Assembly: GCF_001899645.1 (NCBI RefSeq)
Contig: NZ_MKVV01000035.1
Span: 37,253 to 101,252 of the forward strand
Direction: 5' to 3'
Length of the DNA stretch: 64,000 nt
Source of the DNA: Pseudonocardia sp. 73-21
Lineage (GTDB): Bacteria; Actinomycetota; Actinomycetes; Mycobacteriales; Pseudonocardiaceae
Shown: positions 9,307-16,725 of the stretch, one piece after another
Layout of the letters: each line of letters begins with the position of its first letter
Position numbering within the stretch: position 1 is the stretch's first letter
The notes under the pieces: generated by a model
The model's input: only the letters and a program-made list of their open reading frames with translations
What the model was told of the DNA's origin: nothing
The model's database searches: none
Program-made: the position numbers and the translations under genes

Positions 9307-10455
9307 ATGCGGGGTATGCCGCCCCGCGTCGCGCTGCTCAGCCACTCGACCACCCCGCGCGGTGGTCACGTCCACACGCTGGGGCTCGGCGAGGCCCTCC
9401 ACCGCGCCGGTCTGCCCGTGCACCTGGTGGCGATGGGCGATCCCGACAAGGGTCTCTACCGGCCCGTCGACCTGCCGTTCACCGTGGTGAGGGGCCCGGC
9501 GCGTGAGGGGACGACGCTGGAGCAGCGGGTGTTCGCGTCCATCGACCTCATGGCCGCCGCGCTGGCCGCCCGCATCGACGAGTTCGACGTGCTGCACGCC
9601 CAGGACTGCATCGCCGCCAGCGCCGCGCTGCGTGCGCGGGATCTCACCGGGTCGCCCGTCCGGGTGCTGCGCACCGCCCACCACGTCGACGACTTCACCA
9701 CCCGGGCCCTGATCGACTGCCAGCGCCGCGCGATCGTCGAGCCCGACCGCGTGCTCGTCGTGAGCGAGCAGTGGCGGCGGATCCTGCGCGCCGACTACGG
9801 CGTCGAGACGACGGTGGTGCCGAACGCCGTCGACACCGCGCGGTTCGCCGTGGCCGAGCCGCCCCCGTGGACGACGGACGGACCGTTGCTGCTGGCGGTG
9901 GGCGGGATCGAGCCGCGCAAGGGGTCGACGGTGGCGTTCCGGGCGCTGGCGCAGCTGGGTGCTCCCCGTCCGGTGCTCGCGATCGTCGGCGGGCACTCGT
10001 TCCAGGACTTCGCCCCCTACCGCGACGCGGCGCTGGCCGAGCTGCCGTCGCTGGGGCTGGTCGACGGGGTGGACGTGGTGGAGGTCGGCACCGTCACGGA
10101 CGCGCAGCTGGCCGGCTGGTACGCCGCGGCCGACGTGCTCTGCTACCCGTCGCTGGTGGAGGGGTTCGGGCTCGTCACGATCGAGGCGATGAGCCAGGGG
10201 CTGCCGGTGGTGGCCAGCGACATCGACGTGTTCGGCGAGTACCTCGTCGACGGTGTGAACGCCCTGCTCCCGGCGGCCGGGGACGCGGACGCCCTCGCCG
10301 TGGCCCTGCGGAGGGTGCTGGAGGAGCCGGGCCTGGCCGACCGTCTGCGGGGGGCGGGAGAGACCACCGCGCAGTCCTACACCTGGGCCGCGGCCGCGGC
10401 GGCCCACGAACACGTCTACACGGAGCTGACGGGAGCGCCGCCCCCACCGAGGTGA
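9307..10455 (+). CDS. Glycosyltransferase family 4-like, MSMEG_0565 type
   Basis: A 382-residue GT-B protein (ATG 9307; ATG 9316 is an equally good start). N-terminal Rossmann domain begins RVALLSHSTTPRGGHVHTLGLGEAL. The C-terminal nucleotide-sugar domain has GGIEPRKGS and the E-x7-E motif in PSLVEGFGLVTIEAMSQGLPVV, with the first Glu expected to be critical. In mycobacteria this gene type lies in the same neighbourhood as the GNAT and radical SAM genes of the Nit1C-like cluster, and here it is divergent from them across a 68-bp gap. Cytoplasmic retaining glycosyl transfer is expected; donor and acceptor are unknown. Confidence 0.9.
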   Translation: MRGMPPRVALLSHSTTPRGGHVHTLGLGEALHRAGLPVHLVAMGDPDKGLYRPVDLPFTVVRGPAREGTTLEQRVFASIDLMAAALAARIDEFDVLHAQDCIAASAALRARDLTGSPVRVLRTAHHVDDFTTRALIDCQRRAIVEPDRVLVVSEQWRRILRADYGVETTVVPNAVDTARFAVAEPPPWTTDGPLLLAVGGIEPRKGSTVAFRALAQLGAPRPVLAIVGGHSFQDFAPYRDAALAELPSLGLVDGVDVVEVGTVTDAQLAGWYAAADVLCYPSLVEGFGLVTIEAMSQGLPVVASDIDVFGEYLVDGVNALLPAAGDADALAVALRRVLEEPGLADRLRGAGETTAQSYTWAAAAAAHEHVYTELTGAPPPPR

Positions 10456-10587
10456 TCACGGCGGGAAGGTCGGGCCCGAAGATCGACAGACGACCGTCCG
10501 CCCGGGATCACCGCGGCGGCCCCCGCCCGGGTGGTGATCACGGCCGGACGGCTCGTGGAGATCGACCAGCGACCTTCCGCCCGTGGA
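10452..10587. repeat. Two imperfect direct copies of a hairpin-forming element between convergent genes
   Basis: Copy 1 is about 10452-10511 and copy 2 about 10534-10587. Both open with GTGATCACGGC, carry GATCGAC in the middle and close with CGACC(G/T)TCCGCCC. The two ends of copy 1 are nearly complementary over 22 bases, so it can fold into a long imperfect hairpin. The region sits between the stops of the glycosyltransferase (+) and the GAF regulator (-), a natural place for a bidirectional terminator. Confidence 0.65.
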
Positions 10588-10614
10588 CGCCGCAGTGGGG
10601 ACGGGTGCGGGGTC

Positions 10615-12090
10615 TCAGTCGGACGACAGGCGGGCTCGTCTCGCCTCGAGCTCCGGGCGGCGGCGATCGTGGGGCGGGAGGTCGTCGACCAGGCGGTCGT
10701 GCACCTCCAGGTCGTCGCGGCCCAGGGGGTGGGCGGCGTAGGCGGCGAGCAGGTCGAGGTCGCCGGCGTCGAGGACGGCGTGGCGCAGGCCGACCTCCAG
10801 CTCGTCACGCAGCTCCCGGATCTCCGGCGCGTCCGAGCGCGGCAGCAGCGGGCCGTCGCACGCACGGAGGGCCTCCGCGGGCTTCCCGGCGCGCAGCGCC
10901 CGGCGGACCGCGTCGAAGTCGGAGTCGACCCCGGCGTCGAGGCGGTAGGGCCGGGTGCGCAGGACATCGGCCCCGATGAGGCCGCGCAACCGCAGGATCT
11001 CGCCGCGCACGGTGGTGGGGTTGCCGTCGTCGCCGTAGAGGAGCTGGGCGAGCCGCTCGGCGGTGAGGCCGCCCGCGTGCAGGGCCAGCGCCACCAGCAG
11101 CTCGGCCGGGCGCAGCGTGAGCGGGATCGACCGCCCGTTGAGCACCATGCTCGGGTTGCCGGCGCCCATCATCCGCAGCGACAACGCGCTGCGCCTGCTG
11201 GTCGCGGCGCGCCGCGGGGCCCGCAGGAGGTAGCCCTCGGCCAACGGCTCGAGCACCATCTCGCGGCCGTCGTCGAGCAGGACGCGGTCGGAGCCCTCGG
11301 CGGGCATCGCCACCCGCGTGGGCCACGCGCCGTACGGCTCGCCCGCCACGATCCGCCCGGTGGGCGTCACCAGCGCGCCGGTGTGACCGCGCAGGCTGGT
11401 GAGGTGCGGCATGTTGCGCACGCGCAGGCGTTCGTCGGCGATCGCCAGGCGCACGCGGAGCTGGTTCTCCGCGAGCTGCGCGGTGGCCGACACGAGCTGC
11501 ACCATCGCGGGGTGCACCGTGTGCAGGGGGCCGCTGATGTCGATGGCGCCCAGGATGGCGCCGGTGTCCGGGTCGTGGACGGGGGCGGCGGCGCAGGTCC
11601 ACGCGTGGAACGCGCGGACGAGGTGCTCGGCCGAGTGGATCTGCACCGGAGCGTCGACGGCCAGCGTGGTGCCCATCGCGTTGGTGCCGATCGCGTCCTC
11701 GGACATGCGGAAGCCGGGGGACAGGCCCGTGGAGTCGGCGATGTGCAGCAGCTTCGCGGCGCCTTCGCGCCACAGGATCGTGCCGTCGGCGTCGGTGACG
11801 AGCATGACGTGCATGGCCTCGTCGGCGATGCTGACGAGCGTGCTGCGCAGCAGCGGCATGACCTCGTTGAGCGGGTGAGCGCTGCGCAGGTCGGGCAGCT
11901 CGGTGTCGGGCACCACCTCGGGGGGTGTGTTCCGGTCGGGGTCGACGTGCGCGGCCAGGCTGCGCCGCCAGGACTCGGACACGAGCGACCTCGGCGCCGC
12001 CGGGCCCGCGTCGCCACCCAGCACCGCGTCGTAGACCCCGTGCAGCAAATGGGCATGCTCGACCGGGTCGTGCGCGCCATCCTGTGTCAT
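10615..12090 (-). CDS. GAF-domain transcriptional regulator with C-terminal winged-helix region (AcoR-like N-terminus)
   Basis: A 491-residue protein from ATG 12090, which has GGAG 7 bases upstream. The N-terminal part (LVSESWRRSLAAHVDP ... VLVTDADGTILWREG ... SEDAIGTNAMGTTLA ... HIHSAEH-like, WTCAAAPVHDPDTG) is the GAF sensor found in AcoR-type activators. No AAA+ domain follows; the C-terminal part (residues about 300-400, IPLTLRPAELLVALALHAGGLTAERLAQLLYG) is a winged-helix-like region, as in actinobacterial GAF regulators next to aldehyde dehydrogenase genes. No such gene is next to it here. It is divergent from the LuxR regulator and lies between the two halves of the Nit1C-like genes. 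Confidence 0.85.
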   Translation of the reverse strand: MTQDGAHDPVEHAHLLHGVYDAVLGGDAGPAAPRSLVSESWRRSLAAHVDPDRNTPPEVVPDTELPDLRSAHPLNEVMPLLRSTLVSIADEAMHVMLVTDADGTILWREGAAKLLHIADSTGLSPGFRMSEDAIGTNAMGTTLAVDAPVQIHSAEHLVRAFHAWTCAAAPVHDPDTGAILGAIDISGPLHTVHPAMVQLVSATAQLAENQLRVRLAIADERLRVRNMPHLTSLRGHTGALVTPTGRIVAGEPYGAWPTRVAMPAEGSDRVLLDDGREMVLEPLAEGYLLRAPRRAATSRRSALSLRMMGAGNPSMVLNGRSIPLTLRPAELLVALALHAGGLTAERLAQLLYGDDGNPTTVRGEILRLRGLIGADVLRTRPYRLDAGVDSDFDAVRRALRAGKPAEALRACDGPLLPRSDAPEIRELRDELEVGLRHAVLDAGDLDLLAAYAAHPLGRDDLEVHDRLVDDLPPHDRRRPELEARRARLSSD

Positions 12091-12257
12091 CGGCACTCCG
12101 AGCGTCACTGCCCCTGGAAGGTTGCCCATCATCTCCCAGGCGCTGATCAGCGGCAAGGTGGGTGGTCGACGCGCCGGTTGCGCGTGCAACGTCCAGGCAA
12201 CGTGACGGCGCTTACTGTCGCCGCCATCACCGCTCGATCGTGCCAGGGAGGTTGCCC
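12091..12257. promoter_or_regulatory. Divergent regulatory region between GAF regulator and LuxR regulator
   Basis: Contains the inverted repeat GTTGC-N4-GCAAC (12177-12190), a second GCAACGT 8 bases on, and a near-repeat (GGAAGGTTGCCC / GGGAGGTTGCCC) at the two ends of the region. The second of these includes the GGGAGG ribosome binding site of the rightward gene. The GTTGC/GCAAC words are good operator candidates for one of the two flanking regulators. Confidence 0.5.
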
Positions 12258-12998
12258 GTGACAACGGACGCCGTGCTCGACGCCCGCACTCCGGTGCCGG
12301 ATTCCGTTGCCGTCCCTCCCGCCCCCCTCGCGCAGCGGACCGCCCGCCTGCTCATCGTCGACGGCGAGGCCATCGTCCGGTTCGGGCTGCGGCAGCTGTT
12401 CGCCTCCGACCCCGACCTGTCCGTCGTCGGTGAGGCCGCCACCCCGCGCGACGCGCTCGTCGTCGCCGACCGGTGCCCGCCCGACCTGGTGATCCTGGAC
12501 ATCGAGCTCGGTCGCGGCGACGCCGCCGGCGTCGAGCTGGCCCGGATGCTCCTGGAGCGCCACCGCGGCGTCCGCGTGCTCGTGCTCACCAGCTGTCGTG
12601 ACCGCGAGGTCATGATGCGCACCGTCCGCCTCGGCGTGCACGGCTACGTGCGCAAGGGCGCCGAGACCGCCGACATCAGCCGTGCGGTGCACGCGCTGCT
12701 GCGCGGCGAGAGCGTGTTCGACTCCCGCGGCGCCGCGGGTGCCGCCCCGATCGTCACCGACGTCCTGCGCGACGAGGACCGGCCCGTCATGCGCTCGTTC
12801 GGCGGGGCCATGCTCACCGAGCGCGAGAACCAGGTGCTGCGGCTGCTCGCCGTCGGGATGTCCAACCGCGAGATCGGCCGGCGGCTCGTGATCAGCGAGG
12901 CCACCGTCAAGTTCCACGTGCGCAACCTGCGCGACAAGCTCGAGGTCCGCCGCCGCACGGAGATCGTCTACACCGCGACGCGACAGGGCATCGTCTGA
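12258..12998 (+). CDS. LuxR/NarL-family response regulator (orphan)
   Basis: A 246-residue protein from GTG 12258 with GGGAGG 6 bases upstream. The receiver domain (residues about 30-150) has the phospho-acceptor Asp in LVILDIELG and the Lys in GYVRKGAE. The acidic pair, usually Asp-Asp, is Asp-Gly-Glu (IVDGEAIVRFG), so metal binding may differ. The C-terminal HTH is typical: LTERENQVLRLLAVGMSNREIG and SEATVKFHVRNL. No histidine kinase is adjacent. It precedes the XRE-cupin and AIR-synthase-like genes but has its own 73-bp gap with a separate promoter after it. Confidence 0.9.
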   Translation: MTTDAVLDARTPVPDSVAVPPAPLAQRTARLLIVDGEAIVRFGLRQLFASDPDLSVVGEAATPRDALVVADRCPPDLVILDIELGRGDAAGVELARMLLERHRGVRVLVLTSCRDREVMMRTVRLGVHGYVRKGAETADISRAVHALLRGESVFDSRGAAGAAPIVTDVLRDEDRPVMRSFGGAMLTERENQVLRLLAVGMSNREIGRRLVISEATVKFHVRNLRDKLEVRRRTEIVYTATRQGIV

Positions 12999-13035
12999 GT
13001 CAGGGAGTTGCGGACGGTGCTCGGACCGACGCACT

Positions 13036-13071
13036 GTTCACCATCGGGTGCGTCTGTCTACGATGGTGAAC
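13036..13071 (+). promoter_or_regulatory. Leaderless promoter overlapped by a perfect 11-bp inverted repeat (XRE-cupin operator)
   Basis: GTTCACCATCG (13036-13046) and CGATGGTGAAC (13061-13071) are exact inverted copies 14 bases apart. They cover a -35-like TTCACC (13037-13042) and, 16 bases on, a -10-like TACGAT (13059-13064). The expected transcription start, 7-8 bases after the -10, falls on GTG 13072. A dimeric regulator binding here would block its own promoter, so autoregulation by the XRE-cupin protein is likely. Confidence 0.7.
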
Positions 13072-13659
13072 GTGGAGGCTGCCGCGTGGGAACCCGTCGT
13101 CGGGGCGATCGGGCCGAAGGTGCGTGAGGCCCGGCAGGCGCTCGGACTGTCGTTGCAGCAGCTCGCGGCCCGCGCCGACGTCTCGGCGGCCGCGATCCAC
13201 AAGGTCGAGCGCGGCGACATGGTCCCCACCATCACCACGCTGCTGAAGCTCGCCGGCGCGCTCGACCGCCCGATCGTCCACTTCGTCGGCGACGGCTCGC
13301 GCCCCCGGCCGGTGGCCACGCTCGTGCGCGGTGACGTGCCCACTCCGACGCCCGCGGACTGGGCGCCCGCCGCGTACGGCGTCGACGGGCGGACCCTCGC
13401 CGCCCCCGACGAGCGCTTCCGCGCCGCCGGCGTGCACGCCACGGTCGAGCCCGGCGGCGGCAGCGGCGACACGCGCCCGCTGCGGGCCGGCGAGGAGATC
13501 CTGCTGGTGCTGGAGGGCGAGATGCAGGTGGACGTCGCGGGCGAGCGGTACCGCCTCGACGCCGGCGACACGCTGCACTACCCCACCGACCGCCCGCACG
13601 AGTGGCGCAACCCGGGCGCGGGGCCGGCGCGGGCGGTGTGGTTCACGGTGCGCGGATGA
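13072..13659 (+). CDS. XRE-family regulator with C-terminal cupin domain
   Basis: About 195 residues. The N-terminal Cro/CI-type HTH (VREARQALGLSLQQLAARADVS..AIHKVERG, residues about 15-55) is followed by a cupin (LRAGEEILLVLEGEMQVDV ... YRLDAGDTLHYPTDRPHEWRN). The family senses small molecules through the cupin and controls nearby metabolic genes. GTG 13072 is chosen as start because the -10 box sits 7 bases before it and there is no Shine-Dalgarno; ATG 13063 and GTG 13066 are in frame but lie inside the operator. The stop overlaps the next gene by 4 bases (ATGA), so the regulator and the AIR-synthase-like gene form an operon. Confidence 0.9.
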   Translation: MEAAAWEPVVGAIGPKVREARQALGLSLQQLAARADVSAAAIHKVERGDMVPTITTLLKLAGALDRPIVHFVGDGSRPRPVATLVRGDVPTPTPADWAPAAYGVDGRTLAAPDERFRAAGVHATVEPGGGSGDTRPLRAGEEILLVLEGEMQVDVAGERYRLDAGDTLHYPTDRPHEWRNPGAGPARAVWFTVRG

Positions 13660-14636
13660 GCGAGTCGCTGGCCGACGTCGTCGCGTCCGTCCTCGACAAC
13701 CCCGGCCTGCGGTCCAAGGCCGAGATCGGGCTGGTCGGCGAGGTGCTGGGCGCGGCCCCCGACTGGCTCGGCGGGCCCGGCGACGACGGCGCCGTGGTCG
13801 AGGCCGCGGGCACCCGGGTCGTGGCCTGCGGCGAGGCCGTCTTCCCGCCGTTCGTGGCCGCCGACCCGCACGGCGCCGGGTTCGCCGCGGTGCTCACCAA
13901 CGTCAACGACCTCGCGGCGATGGGCGCGGTGCCGCTGGGCATCGTGGACACCGTCGTGGCGTCGGAGGCGGTGGCCCGCAAGGTTCTGGAGGGCATGCGC
14001 GAGGCGTGCGGGCTGCTCGACGTCCCGATCATCGGCGGCCACCTCACCATCCACGACGGGCCGCCGGCCGTCTCGGCGTTCGGGGTGGGGCACGCGCCGT
14101 TCCCCCTGTCGGTGACGAACGCGGCCCCCGGCCAGTCGCTCGTGGTGGCCGCGGCGCTGGACGGGGCGATGCGCGCCGACTTCCCGTTCTTCCCCGCGTT
14201 CACGGCCCGCGGGCAGCGCTGCGCCGGCGACGTGCGCCTGCTGGCGCAGCTCGCGGCCGACGGCGTGTGCGTGGCGAGCAAGGACATCAGCATGGCCGGG
14301 CTGATCGGGTCGCTGGCGATGCTGCTGGAGTGCGACGGGCTCGGCGTCACCGTCGACCTCGACGCCGTGCCGACCCCCGCCGGGGTGCCGCTGACCCGCT
14401 GGCTCAACTGCTTCCCCAGCTTCGGCTTCCTGCTCTGCGTGCCGTCGGGCCGCGAGCAGGAGTGCCTGGCCGCGTTCGCCGAGCGGGACCTGGCCGCGGC
14501 GGTGGTGGGCGAGCTGAACGGAACCGGCGAGCTGGCGGTGACGACCGGCGGCGCGATCGCGACGGTGATGCGCATGGCGGACTTCCGTGTCACCGGCCTG
14601 CCTCGCACACCGCCGGGCTCAGGGGCGGGGCGCTAG
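13656..14636 (+). CDS. AIR-synthase-like protein, Sll0787 (NitF) type
   Basis: A 326-residue member of the PurM/SelD/ThiL superfamily. The N-terminal ATP-binding half has the Asp pair in GGPGDDGAVVE, then TNVNDLAAMGAVPLGIVDT and GGHLTIHDG. The C-terminal half opens SKDISMAGLIGSLAMLLE. This subgroup is a constant member of Nit1C clusters and is not the purine enzyme. Its substrate is unknown; the superfamily activates an oxygen by phosphoryl transfer from ATP. It is translationally coupled to the XRE-cupin regulator and lies 4.4 kb from the radical SAM gene, an unusual split for this module. Confidence 0.87.
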   Translation: MSESLADVVASVLDNPGLRSKAEIGLVGEVLGAAPDWLGGPGDDGAVVEAAGTRVVACGEAVFPPFVAADPHGAGFAAVLTNVNDLAAMGAVPLGIVDTVVASEAVARKVLEGMREACGLLDVPIIGGHLTIHDGPPAVSAFGVGHAPFPLSVTNAAPGQSLVVAAALDGAMRADFPFFPAFTARGQRCAGDVRLLAQLAADGVCVASKDISMAGLIGSLAMLLECDGLGVTVDLDAVPTPAGVPLTRWLNCFPSFGFLLCVPSGREQECLAAFAERDLAAAVVGELNGTGELAVTTGGAIATVMRMADFRVTGLPRTPPGSGAGR

Positions 14637-15014
14637 CGAGAGGTGCGTCGCGCGGGCCGTGGCCGGGCTCGGGCCGACCAGGGTCGGGCAGATGCCCGAG
14701 CCCGCCGCCATGCTCAGCGGGGCGGCCGCCGGTGCGGGCTGGGCGCGCAGGGCGATGTCCACGGCCAGGCCGAAGAGGCGCTCGACGCGGTCGGGGGCCC
14801 GCCAGCGGTGGCGCTCCGCGAACTCCGGCCAGCGGGCCGGGGCCACGAGCACCTCGTCGTCGTACTCCAGCTCGTGCCAGGTGACGGCGAGGTCGAACAG
14901 CTCCAGCACCGCGTCCGGGTCGGTCTCCACGGCGAGCAGGCGGTCGTGGTGGGTGCGGCGGGCGGCGTCCGTGCGGCAGCCCGCGTGGCAGGCGATGCGG
15001 GCGATGCGGGGCAT
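14619..15014 (-). CDS. Hypothetical protein
   Basis: A 131-residue protein from ATG 15014. The middle (LLAVETDPDAVLELFDLAVTWHELEYDDEVLVAP ... RWRAPDRVERLFGLAVDIAL) has a normal globular composition, which favours a real gene over chance. The N-terminus has two Cys near a His/Arg-rich stretch. It runs against the AIR-synthase-like gene and the two 3' ends overlap by 18 bases. I do not recognise a family, and nothing in the context fixes a function. Confidence 0.55.
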   Translation of the reverse strand: MPRIARIACHAGCRTDAARRTHHDRLLAVETDPDAVLELFDLAVTWHELEYDDEVLVAPARWPEFAERHRWRAPDRVERLFGLAVDIALRAQPAPAAAPLSMAAGSGICPTLVGPSPATARATHLSLAPRP

Positions 15015-15060
15015 GCGTCGATGATCGGTGACGAGCCGGTACCTCCCCGTTTCCGAACTG

Positions 15061-15091
15061 TTGCGGCCGGATGAAGTCCGGTCCGTAGCCT
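15061..15091 (+). promoter_or_regulatory. Probable leaderless promoter of the DUF4126 gene
   Basis: -35-like TTGCGG at 15061-15066, a 19-base spacer, and TAGCCT (TANNNT) at 15086-15091, followed by 7 bases and then GTG 15099. No Shine-Dalgarno is visible. Confidence 0.45.
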
Positions 15092-15098
15092 GGTCGCC

Positions 15099-15707
15099 GT
15101 GGAGATGCTGCCCGCGGTGCTGGCGAGCGGATGGGCCAGCGGGGTCAACGCCTACCTGTGCGTGCTGATGCTCGGGTTGATCGGTCGCTTCGGCGACGTC
15201 GCCGCGGTGCCCGAGGCCCTGACCAGGACCGACGTGCTCATCGTCGCCGCGGTGCTCGTCGCGGTGGAGTTCGTGGCGGACAAGATCCCGTACGTCGACT
15301 CGTTGTGGGATGCGATCTCCACGGCCATCCGCCCCACAGTGGGCGTGGTGATCGGGCTGCTCATCGCCCAGGACGCGCCGACGCTGCAGCAGGCGGTCCT
15401 GGCCGCCGGCGGGGGTGGCGCGGCGCTGGCCAGCCACCTCGTCAAGGGCGGGCTGCGGCTGATCGTCAACACCTCGCCCGAGCCGGTGACGAACATCGGC
15501 GTCAGCGTCGGTGAGGACGTCGCGGTCGCCGGGGTCACGAGCCTGGCGGTGCTGCAGCCCGCGCTCGCGCTGGGCATCGCGGGCGTGCTGCTGGCGATCG
15601 GGATCGTGCTGCTGGTGCTGCTGTGGAGCCGGGTGCGACGCGGTTACCGCCGCTACACGGCGTGGCGCGAGCGGCGTCAGCCGAAGAACACCTCGGCCTC
15701 GGCGTAG
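15099..15707 (+). CDS. DUF4126 family membrane protein
   Basis: A 202-residue integral membrane protein. The N-terminus (LPAVLASGWASGVNAYLCVLMLGLIGRFG) and the central VEFVADKIPYVDSLWDAIST-type segment are typical of DUF4126. About five hydrophobic segments are visible; the C-terminus is basic (RVRRGYRRYTAWRERRQ), so it is probably cytoplasmic. The function of the family is unknown. It probably starts at GTG 15099 on a leaderless transcript; ATG 15105 is the alternative. Its last 31 bases overlap the 3' end of pfkA on the other strand. Confidence 0.87.
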   Translation: MEMLPAVLASGWASGVNAYLCVLMLGLIGRFGDVAAVPEALTRTDVLIVAAVLVAVEFVADKIPYVDSLWDAISTAIRPTVGVVIGLLIAQDAPTLQQAVLAAGGGGAALASHLVKGGLRLIVNTSPEPVTNIGVSVGEDVAVAGVTSLAVLQPALALGIAGVLLAIGIVLLVLLWSRVRRGYRRYTAWRERRQPKNTSASA

Positions 15708-16702
15708 AGCGCAGGGTCCACGAGCTTGAGCTCCTTCGTGGCCTCGGCGAGCGGCACCATGACGATGTCGGTGCCGCGCAGCGCCGCCATCTGACCCCAC
15801 TGCTGGGCGTGCACCGCGTCGATGGCGTGCAGGCCGAAGCGGGTGGCGAGCCAGCGGTCGCGGGCCGTGGGCGTGCCGCCGCGCTGGACGTGGCCGAGCA
15901 CCGTGGTGCGGGCCTCCTTGCCGGTGCGCGCCTCGATCTCGCGGGCCAGGTAGTCACCGATGCCGCCGAGCCGGACGTGCCCGAACGCGTCCTTCTCACC
16001 GCTGAGCAACGACTCGTCACCGTCCTTGGGCTTCGCGCCCTCGGAGACGACGATGATCGGCGCGTAGTCCAGCCGGAACCGCGACTCGGCCCACTTGCAG
16101 ACCTGCTCGATGTCGAACCGCACCTCGGGGATGAGGATGATGTTGGCCCCGCCCGCCATGCCGGCGTGCAGCGCGATCCAGCCGGCGTGCCGCCCCATCA
16201 CCTCGACGATCAGCGCGCGGTGGTGCGACTCGGCCGTGGTGTGCAGCCGGTCGATGGCCTCCATCGCGATGTTGACCGCGGTGTCGAAGCCGAACGTGTA
16301 GTCGGTGCCCGAGAGGTCGTTGTCGATCGTCTTCGGCACGCCGACGACGTTGACGCCGATCTCGTGCAGCTTGGTGGCGACGCCGAGGGTGTCCTCGCCG
16401 CCGATGGCGATCAGCGCGTCGACGCCGAGGTCCTGCAGGTTCTTCTTGATCCGCTCGACACCGCCCTCGACGGCGAACGGGTTGGTGCGCGACGAGCCGA
16501 GGATCGTGCCGCCGCGGGGCAGCAGGCCGCGGACGGCCGGGATGTCGAGTGGCTTCGTGAGCGCCTCGAGAGGGCCGCGCCAGCCGTCGCGGAAGCCCAG
16601 GAACGAGTAGCCGTACTCGGTGACGCCCTTGCGGACGACTGCCCGGATGACCGCGTTCAGCCCCGGGCAGTCGCCGCCGCCCGTCAGCACCCCGATGCGC
16701 AT
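15677..16702 (-). CDS. pfkA: 6-phosphofructokinase, actinomycete type
   Basis: A 341-residue glycolytic enzyme phosphorylating fructose-6-phosphate. Motifs in order: LTGGGDCPGLNAVIR (phosphate donor loop), IAIGGEDTLGVA, GVPKTIDNDLSGTD (catalytic Asp), MGRHAGWIAL, and the sugar-phosphate site LGHVQRGGTP. At the positions equivalent to E. coli Gly104 and Gly124 it has Asp (GGED) and Lys (PKTID), the pair associated with pyrophosphate use. Amycolatopsis methanolica has a pyrophosphate-dependent enzyme of this group, whereas some actinomycete relatives use ATP, so the donor is uncertain. Start ATG 16702. clpP lies 23 bases upstream. Confidence 0.95.
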   Translation of the reverse strand: MRIGVLTGGGDCPGLNAVIRAVVRKGVTEYGYSFLGFRDGWRGPLEALTKPLDIPAVRGLLPRGGTILGSSRTNPFAVEGGVERIKKNLQDLGVDALIAIGGEDTLGVATKLHEIGVNVVGVPKTIDNDLSGTDYTFGFDTAVNIAMEAIDRLHTTAESHHRALIVEVMGRHAGWIALHAGMAGGANIILIPEVRFDIEQVCKWAESRFRLDYAPIIVVSEGAKPKDGDESLLSGEKDAFGHVRLGGIGDYLAREIEARTGKEARTTVLGHVQRGGTPTARDRWLATRFGLHAIDAVHAQQWGQMAALRGTDIVMVPLAEATKELKLVDPALYAEAEVFFG

Positions 16703-16725
16703 GGGTGCACCGTATCCGGCCGGTA

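Noticed and set aside
10531..12261. Open frame of 576 codons on the plus strand
   Set aside because: It is the shadow of the GAF regulator; the composition is biased and no domain is visible.
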